From Patiria pectinifera (Eukaryota; Echinodermata; Asteroidea; Valvatida; Asterinidae): a DNA stretch of 64,000 nucleotides. The position numbers and the translations under genes were made by a program. The stretch is taken from contig CM057142.1 of the NCBI GenBank assembly GCA_029964075.1, positions 37,574,392-37,638,391 on the forward strand, given 5' to 3'. The notes beneath the pieces were generated by a model, which saw only the letters and a list, made by a program, of their open reading frames with translations, searched no databases and was not told where the DNA came from. Positions 44,249 to 54,349 of the stretch are shown one piece after another. The number at the start of each line of letters is the position of its first letter. Within the stretch, counting starts at the first letter, position 1.

Positions 44249-45239
44249 GACTGAAACAGTTGAGTACTTAACAATTCCTCTGTTTGAAAAAAAGGAAACA
44301 GGGAAATTTATAGGCCTAGGTGGGAATAAAATATTGCAATTTAATTGGCTACAGCCAATCAATCCGAACATTTTGTAGTTTAAACGTGTACAAGAAAGAA
44401 ATACTTGCCTGTTTATGCTCTCAATGTAAACAAGTTTCTTGTTTTAAAATAAATTTGTGTTTCAATAAACTTAATAACCTGGCTTAAATAACTGGTGCAA
44501 AAGGCTAAGAAAATACCCCCAAGTTGAAATGAATGATCTGAAATGCAGCTAATGAAATACCCTGGACCTTGTTTTATTATTTTTTAGAGGTTTTTTCACT
44601 TAAGGTGTGAATATTTGTCAGCCTGATTTTCTTATTTTCTTTTAAATTTTTTGGCATGATTTTTCCCCTGCATTTTAGGTCTAAGGTAGCATTAAAAGTT
44701 ATCCTTATAGCATTATCAAATAGGGTTAATTTAAACAATCTAAACATTTATTTAACCCCCTCCCATGGACAGAAGCACAGGTTGGACCCCCCCCCCCAAC
44801 AGTACCATCTAGGGGGCACATCACAAGGGCAAAAACATAATCATTGTTCATTTGTACCCTATGATTTTGGCAAAGGGGGGGGGGCTGTTGCTCCCAAGGG
44901 GAGGGGGATAGGCCCCTAGGGACCCCCCCCCCCCCAATCATCATCATTCAGCTATTTTGAACATATCTAGACAAAAAGTGGCTAGTTTAAAATGATTCTA
45001 AAGTGGCTCAAACCTTTCTCCTAAGAACTCATGGACTGTCTTACAACTGATAATAGACATAGACTAGTTTATTAAAAATCATCATGGCGGCACATGCAGA
45101 ATTAAGATGGCAATACAATGTTACACCAGTAGAAACAAATAAATCAGCTAATATGAAATTAGCACAAAAATGCAATAAGATACGATCCCCATTTAAATTC
45201 TAAAAAAAAGACCTTAAAAAGTGTTAATGTCTAAAATAT

Positions 45240-45440
45240 GATTGATATTAATGTAGTAAAGGACAATTGACCAATAATTGTATCAATAACCACTGATAAT
45301 GTAACAAAAAGCACTGATAATGTAGTAAAATGTACTACATTGCACACTAGTATCAGTCAATTGTTACACTGATAATGTAACAAAATTTGACTGATAGTGA
45401 TAGTGTAGTAATTTTATTACGCTATCAGTAAATTTGTGTT
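45240..45440. repeat. Cluster of ACTGATAATGTAACAAAA-type repeats
   Basis: CACTGATAATGTAACAAAA occurs at about 45290 and 45369, with variants (GCACTGATAATGTAGTAAAA, GACTGATAGTGATAGTGTAG) and inverted pieces (TATCAGTCAATTGTTACA, GCTATCAGT). Confidence 0.6.
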
Positions 45441-45449
45441 ATAGTGACA

Positions 45450-47630
45450 CATGGGTTGGTAATGTGGTTATCTGTTGCTTACTACATTATGTTGTACCAA
45501 CAGACTGCAGCCGAAAAAAAACACCCAAGAGTGAGACTATTAATGAAAATACAATACGGGACAAAAAGGTTCAGGAAAAATTGATATAAAACAATTTAAA
45601 CATTAATTGCATCTTTCAGTTAACAATCAAAAGTTAAAGATCGTTTTCCCCGCTCGGATTTGCAGGAAAGCTCTTTCTCTGTCCATGGAACTATACATGT
45701 TAAAATTAAAGGAGCGGTGAATGATTAACCCTCAGTCATTGACTGTCCAGAACATATTTAGTTCAACACTTGTCTGTCATCGCAGCAAGGATGCAGGAAA
45801 TACAATAGGCAGACTAATATGTGGTTAACTGTAACAAGTCGCGGTCAAAGGAAGTTCGCAAAATATCAAAAAATTCGTTGGTTTTTTTTCTCACTACGAA
45901 AAAGTGTTGGGGTGATCCACTGAATCCCCGATCCACTAGCCCAATCCCACCACCCCCGGTCAAAACGTTTGGGGATATACCAAGAGTTTTACGCCCCTGG
46001 ACACAGATGTTTACTTTAATTCCTGTCATTCTTTGGATTCTTATCAATGTTTGACTATCTAAATTTCCTTATTCCAACTTACATTTCACTGGATCACTGT
46101 CTCGTATACGTAGGCCTTCTCGTAGCAGAGCCAAAAAAAATGTAACGGGTGTCCTACTCCTTCGCAGCCAAACAATCGACTGCCGTAACGAGAGCGTCCT
46201 TAGTAACCACAACTTAACAACACAGCTCACGCACTAATCACGTGAGCCCGCCCAATCGATAACAAAAGACCTGATCTAGCGTCTCGGTGCTCCTTAAGAT
46301 TTTCCTTGACAAAACTTCTTTCCAATTTAAGATTAACCAAGAAAACAACTTTCTTAGAATATCAGTTTTCAAAAAGTTTAACCTTACGAACACAACTTTC
46401 TTTGGATAACAGGTTTCAAAAACTGGCTTTAAACTCGCAGGGTGTAATTTAACTCCAAAACTAAATGGTCTGCTATGCCTCAAATTTCTCTCCACTCAGG
46501 AGATAAGACCTTTATACTCAAAACTCCCGTTTCTTTTGTAGTCTTGCAACTTCTAAGATAAATACATGTACATTGTGCGCATAAATAGTTCACAAAGCAA
46601 ATGCCTTAGTTTTTTTTCTGTTTCCAAGGCGAAAAAAAGTTGTTGATTTCAAAATAAAACTATACAAAATGTGCCAATGGGGTCCCTGCATGGGACGGCT
46701 ATCTGTTATGAAACACTCCTGAAAGGCCACCCGTCCCTGGCTGCCATTTTACGACTAATTCTACCTGTATAATCGCCTCTACTTCGGCGTTGTATTAAGA
46801 TGAGATTACACTTTCCGTTGGAGGATAAGTCACGGTTGATCGATTTTGAATAGTCTTTCTTCCCAGCAGCGCGCATCATCAATACATTTTTTTCTGCTCC
46901 AGGGTCACACTTATGGTGACGTGCATACCAATGAATACCACACTAGAAGATTACTTAATAGCTGGACCTTTCTCTATGGTTAGACCATTACGAGAGAGGA
47001 CGGTTGGATCATGGAGGTCTTGCCCGACAGGATAAGACTTTGGAGGAAATAGTCACACCCAGCAGGATACGGGCGAGAACCAACACGTTTCGGTCAAATC
47101 CATATGAAGAAATCTCCACGATCAAACCGAAAGAGAGGACCCGTAATTAAGACAGTGTCTCGGCAAGAATTTGGCGATCGGGAAAAGCTGGCAGTAATGA
47201 CAGAAGCTGTATTAAAAAATATTCAAACGCATCTTCATCAGTCAACAAAGCGACCTTGCCGCAAAGCGACCTCGCCTCGCGTCGGAGTCCCACTCTGATA
47301 ATGCAAATTATTGTGCCTCAAAGGCCATTTTTTAAATGGAAATCGCCCGAGCAAGGCTATAAAGCCACTCTTGGCAAAGGGCTGGAGAGAAGAAAAATAT
47401 TTTGAAAACAACACATTAATCAGGGTGGGAGATGACATTCCTTAAAAGAGGCTAGATCATGGAACGGAGGGAAACAGCCAGAACACGGAAAAAATATTTG
47501 AGTAGCAGCTGCATCTCGGCACATCAGAGCTCATGCATAGAAAGCCTTACTCGCTCAAACGCTGACAACGGGACCAAGTAAAACAAACTGGTGGAACGCA
47601 TTTTCAAGGAAATATCTGTTGAACAGATAT
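45450..47630. other. Intergenic: no gene seen
   Basis: Several short frames on both strands but no recognisable protein, splice-supported exon or clear repeat. Confidence 0.45.
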
Positions 47631-47643
47631 GAGGGTGGCTACT

Positions 47644-48697
47644 GAATACCGGGACATACCGTTATTTCGTTTTACCGTTTTGGATTTCCTCAAAAACAAA
47701 AACAGTAAACGCACCGTCGACCGTGTTTTCGTTTTACAGTTTTGTAAAACGGTCAAACGGTATTAGGTCACAAAAAACAATGACCTTTTTGTTGTTTTCT
47801 CTTAATTGTAAAAAGCGATAAACGGTTAGTTGCTTTATTTCAGAGTGTTGTTTTACAAGAACATGACAATGAAAAAACGGTCAATAGTCCTGTCCACCAT
47901 TTTTTTAGGTTTGTCAATCAAGCAATATAGTACCTTGGAATTTTAATGTGTCCTTGGGATGGAGTCACTGCCTGGGATTTCCGAAAAGTGGGGTAACCAT
48001 GTCACAAGGAGTCCGGCTTGCCAGAATACTACAGTCATTTGACCGTTGACAACCAGTGGCCCTCCTTACATTTATGTCACTCTCACGACAAAATTTCCGT
48101 ATATTGGCTATTGAAGAGCCGCGCCTAACTCCAATTTCCTATATAACTTATCTGAAACTTCTTCATACGTCTTTCCCTGCTGTATTCACTCCGAAATGTC
48201 CCTCTTGAAATTTCAAGCGCCATGTTTGCTTGCAATACAAGTTTTAAGCCCCACCAACTAATAAAAATCGAAGTAGATGTGGGACAGGGTCACGCCAAGA
48301 ATCACACCACGCATTGATTATGCCGATAACTACCGTAACACGTGCACGCGGTAGTCGGTATGGTCCCGGTTCCCCAGTCCTCCACCTCCCTTGCCCACCG
48401 CCACAAAATGCGCCACTGACTGTTAACTATATACTGAAATAAAGAAATAACAGTCTAGATTCAATGCTAACCGTTTTGCTGTTTTTGAAAATTGTTTGTG
48501 TAAAACTGTAAAACAAAAATCATTGATCGTTATGCTGTATTTTAGTGTACCAAACTGATAAAACGGAATTAACGTATTTATCATAAAACCGTTTGACCGT
48601 TTTACAAAACTGTAAAACGGTCAATGATGCGTTTACTGTTTTTGTTTTTGAGGAAATCCACAACGGTAAAACGAAATAACGGTATGTCCCGGGATTC
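47644..48697. mobile_element. 1.05 kb DNA transposon with long terminal inverted repeats
   Basis: Ends GAATACCGGGACATACCG and, inverted, CGGTATGTCCCGGGATTC. The arms stay paired inward for roughly 120 bases or more (TTTCCTCAAAAACAAAAACA against TGTTTTTGTTTTTGAGGAAA). TACT lies outside each end. AAACGGTCAA words recur near both ends. No transposase frame in the centre, so non-autonomous. Confidence 0.75.
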
Positions 48698-48787
48698 TAC
48701 TGACCGGGGTCTACCCGATGTTGCCCGAAATCCTTAGGATTAGGGTCAGGGAACATCGGTATTGGGGAACATAATAGGTATAAGGGA

Positions 48788-49084
48788 AGGGGCCCTATCA
48801 CAAGTCCGACGCCTCATAGGTCCGACGCCTCGTAAGTCCGAAATAATGAGGCGTCGGACCGTTATAAGGCATAAATTCCGCCTCATAGGTCCGACACCTC
48901 AGTCCATCCGACGCCTCACAAGTCAGACAATGGACAAACGCTGTTCCAGACTTATGCGGCGTCGGACCTATGAGGTGGAAAAAATAGGTTTTATGCCTCA
49001 TATCTCCGACGCCTCATAAGTCGGAAATTTAGGACTTATGAGGCGTCGGACCTATCATGGCGTCGGACTTATGAGTGGGCCCCT
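48788..49084. mobile_element. 297-bp element built from a CCGACGCCTC motif in both orientations
   Basis: Inverted ends AGGGGCCC..CACAAGTCCGACG and CGTCGGACTTATGAG..GGGCCCCT. Inside, the core TCCGACGCCTC occurs five times forward and four times as GAGGCGTCGGA (allowing one change), usually followed by ATAAGTC or ATAGGTC. No coding frame. Starts 91 bases after the 1.05 kb element. Confidence 0.75.
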
Positions 49085-49139
49085 TAGGGGAAATATGTAT
49101 GCACCCCTACTGACCAACGGTGGGAGAGGGGTTGTAATG

Positions 49140-49917
49140 ACTATAGCTGAACTCTTCACTACTTCACAACCAAATTAACCAAATCCGTGACGGACTGAGC
49201 AACAGGTTTCTCAACTCGAAGTACTTCGACAGTAGCACTTCCGAGTTGCTTGCGCTCTGAGGAACGGCGTTCCTTCTCGGCTTTTTATGAGAACCCGAGT
49301 TCCACACCACAGACGCTGCAACGGCTCGGATGATCTTATCTGTACTTGATTCCCCGTCATGGAGATTATATATCCAATAAGTCGTCACAGCGCATTCTGT
49401 TTCGATTATATCCTCCTGTTGATCACAATAGACCGTGTCTACCATCAGCTGGGAACATATCCTCCACCAATTCCAGAAGGCTTTGCGATGGTTTCTGCCA
49501 ACAATTCCTTTAATTGCTGGGCCCGATGAAGTTCCTTCCTCCCAAGAGAGTCGAACTGGGACTCGAAGACTCGGCCAGTCGCTTGTATGAGACTTTTGCC
49601 TCAGCCTTCTGTATAGTGCCGATCCTGTCACTATAGTCGCATCTGTTTATGGCGAAGCACAACTCAAAGTGCCGTTGGAGCACGTATAGGACTTCCATAG
49701 ACTTCCGATGGGTCCCCTAATTTGGCCGAGTGTCGGCTCCTGATCCTTTGGCTGTCGATGGAATTGTCACTTTGCACTGTCCACTCGCCTTTTTCATCCA
49801 CATGTATGTGGATTGGGTCGAGTTGGAACTCGGGCAACTGGAACAGGACTGGACATGACCTTCTAATTTTATAATTTTATGAAACATCCAAAACAATCGA
49901 CATCGACGTCCTGTCAT
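49140..49917 (-). pseudogene. Frameshifted coding relic, family unknown
   Basis: Three overlapping minus-strand frames each look partly protein-like: CPVLFQLPEFQLDPIHIHVD near 49850-49690, FDSLGRKELHRAQQLKELLA near 49560-49480, and CSVCGVELGF near 49300. The last is followed by a charged stretch and PVAQSVTDLVNLVVK before a stop. They are separated by frame changes and stops. I infer a decayed gene, most likely from a mobile element, and cannot name it. Confidence 0.35.
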
Positions 49918-50565
49918 GGGCGGGGTGGTCTCGTTTTGTTTTGCTATGCTCGTTATCTTGGGTCAAATTTAAATTTACTTAAAAACTAGCTGAACAAGTT
50001 CCCGACCTGTTTATTGGTCAATTCATTTCACCCATGATCCGAACGATATATGCATTCGTACTCGTTGTACAGTCTTAGTTTTGCCTTTTGGTATATTGTG
50101 CTCAGTCTGCAGTCACTCAATTCAGGACTCCTAATTGCGCAAAACGAAAAGAAACGACTCCATTATTGGTCGTTGCTTTTTGGTGACTGTAAACAAAATT
50201 TTTAACCTGTGCCCCCGAGTCTACGAGCTGCGTTACTGGTATGCAAGTTCAAGGTTAAAGTTACGTGTACATGTACATGAACATACTAAAATCCGGTATC
50301 GTAAGCCTACATTGCACACGTGCATCTAGCTATAGGTTATAGTGGCGCAGATAGGGAAAATAAGTGGGGCAAACGTGCCTAAATGATAGCAATGGCATTT
50401 ACCTTAGAAAGACTACTCAAAATATGTTCAAAACCGGTCACTGCCGGCGCCGTGTCATGCTTGAAAAACTGTGCCTACCTTTCATAAACGGATTAATAAA
50501 CTTCACACAGATCAATATCATGAAAATCTTTCTTTTTTCGAATTGAAGTACACGTTCAATCCTCC

Positions 50566-50624
50566 TCCCTCCATGGTTCAACGTCGAAATGATTTCATTG
50601 TCATTTGCAACGTTTAACCATGGA
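50566..50624. repeat. Hairpin of CCTCCATGGTT arms
   Basis: CCTCCATGGTTCAACGT and ACGTTTAACCATGGAGG pair over 17 bases with one mismatch around a loop of about 25 bases. A third CCATGGTTCAAC follows at 50634. Confidence 0.55.
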
Positions 50625-51514
50625 GGAAGGAACCCATGGTTCAACTCTGCAAATGGATATGACAAGGGGATAGGCCTACATGTAGTTGAATCGTCATGAT
50701 CAAAGCGTGTTACCTATTTGGATCACTGTGCGCGCACCAATGAAGGACGTCCACCAAATCGCACCTGTACTAACCTATAAATGGGGCCGACATTATTTTG
50801 TTCGTTCACTGTCTACCATTCAAAAGGTTGTATGTGTACTTTGTAATTCCAGTAATTCTAGGCGGGAGGAGGAAGTAAGGTACAACTTTAAATTAAAGCA
50901 CAGATTTCCTAAGGCCAAAATTGATTTGTCCTCCGCTCAAAAGGAATTCCGACATTTTCGCCTCATTCCCTCATCTTCAAGACGCATAGTAGCAACTGAC
51001 AGGAGCGAAGCCTCGAGACAGAACGGGTCGATCACGACATTGACCTAGGGACTCGCCCACACACACCGTACAACACCGTTCATAATGAGCACAGGACACA
51101 GGGTGTGATGAGAATATGTAATGAACAACACTCTCAGTCTCAGGCAGAAAATATTTATATCGCCCCTATAACGTTGTTAGTTAAATCTCACAAGGAGGCA
51201 ACTAAAAAAACTGGAAAAATATCATCTCCTGCTAAGGATATTCATATGTAGGCATAAACCGCTTTGCATGTTAGGTAACAAATATCAAAATAGTATGCAC
51301 TTATATCTAGAAGCACCCACCTAGTAATGGCGCTGCAAAAAACCTGCACTCGAAACGGGACAATGTCCATAAAACCAAAGTTCAAGTTCTCTTTTGTTGC
51401 GTTCACTTCATTCCAAAATTCTACACCTATAAGTTAAAGCACCCATTTGTTCCTATATGCATTAGTAGTAGAACAAAATAACAAATGAAAATGTATACAT
51501 GTAATCGCTCTTAC

Positions 51515-51693
51515 CGTAAAAATCTCGTGTGCTGATACAGCGCTGATATATTTCCGCGACGTTCAAGTTTCAGAGTGGAGATATACAGTCCGTACGCGTT
51601 GCCCAGCATAATACAGAGAACGAGCAATGCATGATGCTCAGCTTGAAATTTAAGCTGGCCGTGCGGCGCACAAGTGCCAATCAAAAAATGCAA
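51515..51693 (-). CDS. Candidate first coding exon of an unidentified minus-strand transcript
   Basis: An ATG frame of 59 complete codons runs into a good donor (TTTACG followed by GTAAG). It has a hydrophobic stretch ALLVLCIMLGNAYGLYI that could be a signal anchor, then the basic KLERRGN. CCAAT and TATA-like motifs lie just upstream. I do not recognise the protein. If it spliced to the kinase exon at 44250, the frames would not match, so it could also be a 5' leader exon with an upstream ORF. It may equally be chance. Confidence 0.35.
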
Positions 51694-51741
51694 ATATCAG
51701 GGGCGTGCACGCACCGACCAATCAGCGACAAAGTATAAATA
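51676..51741. promoter_or_regulatory. Candidate promoter, possibly bidirectional
   Basis: Within 66 bases: CCAAT near 51678, octamer ATGCAAAT at 51688-51695, a second CCAAT at 51718 and TATAAATA at 51734-51741. The order suits a plus-strand start near 51765. The reverse complement also reads TATATTTATA and suits a minus-strand start near 51710, above the candidate exon at 51515-51693. No convincing plus-strand ORF follows. Confidence 0.35.
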
Positions 51742-52131
51742 TACCACCTCCCGCAGCGTATCGTCATGAAAGCGTACAATCACACAAATCGCTTTTAATA
51801 TTTTTTTTTCAGCCTTGCGGACAAGAAAGACAGCAAATCTTTGAAATCATACACAATTAGTAAATATATGTACATGAACATAAAATACTATAGTGTAGTA
51901 ATGTAGTGCGTTCTAATGGACGTAAAAACCAATGACGACTGAATGATCATGAACTTGAAAAGGCTGCGAACCGTGATTGTATATCGTGAATATTCACACA
52001 ATCCCGATAAGCCACGATAAATGATAATTATTTAAAGGACTGCCCCCTCTATACAAACTTTTGGGGGTAAAAGTTTATCCTGTACGATCCGCGCGTACGT
52101 GGCGTCGGCCCAGTATCCCAGTTATTGTTCC

Positions 52132-52145
52132 GTCTCCCAAGCAAC
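52132..52145 (+). promoter_or_regulatory. X-box-like (RFX) motif
   Basis: GTCTCCCAAGCAAC fits the RFX X-box half-site pattern RYYNYY-N(1-3)-RRNRAC. It lies about 400 bases from the candidate promoter at 51.7 kb. A single motif match carries little weight alone. Confidence 0.25.
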
Positions 52146-52149
52146 GCAG

Positions 52150-54271
52150 CGGACGCCATCAACAAATCGCAAGGACCTTGGCAACACCCTGTATCAACTC
52201 ACGTTGGTCCTTTCGTTAAAAAAACCCAAAGGTCACTCAAAGGGTTTGAACTTGTAGTTGAAATTCAAAGAGCTAAATACACAAATTGCTACCGCTTGTT
52301 TGTCGATTGGTAGGTATGAAAAGGGAGTTTTGAAAAGCTATGGAAACTATGGAACCCATGGAAGTGCGATTTGGAAATGGAGTTTAAATCAAATACAACA
52401 CTGAAGTGCTAAACTTCTTTTTTTTCGGATCAGAGATACGACTTGGCCTACTATTTAAAAGAAATACCGTTGAAAGTGAGCAAAGGGGATTTGATTTTTT
52501 TAAGACATATCAGTTCACTATCACCAATTTATTGTCCGATGGAGCCCTGTGTCTCCGGTCCAACTAGTAAACATGTCAGTGAACTTGAAGGGTAAAATAT
52601 CAAACATTGACCATTCAAGCAAATTCAAGCAATGAAAGACTGTCAGACGGTTAATGTTTGTTCCCTATAAATTGTGACTTAAAAGCTATGTATTTCATAC
52701 TTTTTCAAATTTCGATTTTCTTGTGGGAACGAAATTTAATGAATGCAAATGAATTTAATTGTTTGCTTTTGCAGGCCTTTATACAGTTTTTTAAAAGTGG
52801 TTGTAAATGGCGCGCTCCAGTTCAGAAATTGCGTACACTATTCGGAACGTCCCGCTCTTAATTCAAAATTTTCTCATGCGATGTCTCATTGGAAAGGTCA
52901 TAACTAATGTAATGCTAGAAAATTATCAATTCAATTTAAAAATCTATTTTCAAGGTGCCACACCCAAAAAGCAAATATACACCAACTTTAAAAATTCCAC
53001 AAAGTGTCGATTTGATAGTCATGACGTTTAGTCAATTCTGCAAACCTTTAACTGAAAGGATGAGATGTTTAAATTCGACAAGAATATCTCTCTGTCTTTT
53101 ATTTCTTGTAACATATCGTTAATTTTTAAGCAACATATTTTCCCCTTTTTTATACTCATTTTCAGGAGATCTTCTAACGTGATGAGAATACCAAATCCAA
53201 ATATGACCAAAATTATAAATACATAAATGCAAAATATTTGATGTATATAGTCACTTCTTTGAGGGTAAAAATACCCTAACCTAAAATTAAACTTAAATGC
53301 CAAATATTTGACGTTTGCGAAATACTAGTCACATTTGAGGACTGTTAGGTATACAAATCCATTTGAATTTTCTCTTGTGATATTAATAGTTTGAGTACTG
53401 TCCCAAGCTTGATTACTGTAACTGACTTAATGGACTTGTCAGACAGCTTTACAAGTTAACATTTATTAAACCTCGGCTTGAATATCTAATCAAACCGACT
53501 CAGTGGTCAAGTGGTAAACATATCCCTGCTAGTAAGCAGCCAAGAGGTCAAATGGTGGAGTCTTATTGACGAGCCTGTTTTTTTATCAGTATTGGTAAGC
53601 TGTATGGAGCTATGATGCACATAAATCTGTTAAGCATGTAAACTAGTTCCTAAACAGAAACAGGTTACCAGCTAAAACATTGTGTAATGTATACTGCCTA
53701 GTCCGCTGGTTCTCAGCTGGATTATGTCAGCACATAACTTTGCTTAGTAGCAGTCTGAAATTGGGTCCAGTCTGGTAGTTGGTCATTTTTATTTCATAGG
53801 TGGGGAGGACATCCAAGAATTTGCTACATTGGTGACTACTCTATGTTCCGACTGCTCAACCAAACATAGGGTAAGAGGGTTAGGGTTATATGCCCGTAGC
53901 CCATAGGGGTGTCAGAATATAGGGATGTCAGAACATAAGTATGTAACCGCTACATTGGCTTATGTAGCTCCTAGACCTACATATGCTCTTGAAATTCAAT
54001 GGTTCTTGAGTCTGGAGTGCTGAATGGTAACACATAGCAACCGATGAAAACTGTCACTCGGCCCCGACCTATAGGAAGTCATTTTCTTGCATGTAGTAGA
54101 CCTGGTAACTCTATACATGTCAGGAAGCTTGGGATTGTTCCTATCTGGAGATTGAGTCACTCATCAACGGCCTCTATCTCCTTCAGCAATTTGACTATAT
54201 ATTCCAGCAAAAAGCAGCCTGGTGGATGGTATTTTCACAGGCTGCCAACTCCAGGAGGAGTTATCTTCAGT
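52150..54271. other. Intergenic: no gene seen
   Basis: AT-rich DNA between the candidate 51.7 kb promoter and the end of POLR3F. A plus-strand open frame without ATG at 52125-52310 ends at a GTAGGT donor-like site, too weak to call. Confidence 0.45.
53788..53793 (-). terminator. Candidate POLR3F polyadenylation signal
   Basis: AATAAA on the minus strand about 0.48 kb past the POLR3F stop; another lies at 53462-53467. Position only. Confidence 0.3.
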
Positions 54272-54349
54272 TCAGTAATCCATCCATTCCTTCATGTAGA
54301 TACATGTAGAGGGTGATATTGTTCCCCCGTCATAACACTGGTTGAACAC
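54272..54349 (-). CDS. POLR3F: POLR3F last exon
   Basis: 25 residues, VFNQCYDGGTISPSTCIYMK then EWMDY and TGA. It is too short to be found by ORF length alone, but it matches the RPC6 C-terminus (human VFDDCHEGGEISPSNCIYM) residue for residue in spacing. Acceptor TTCCACAG. Supplies cluster cysteines three and four. Confidence 0.94.
   Translation of the reverse strand: MFNQCYDGGTISPSTCIYMKEWMDY

Noticed and set aside
50686..51048. 120-residue plus-strand open frame
   Set aside because: No recognisable domain, no splice or promoter support, and composition consistent with chance.
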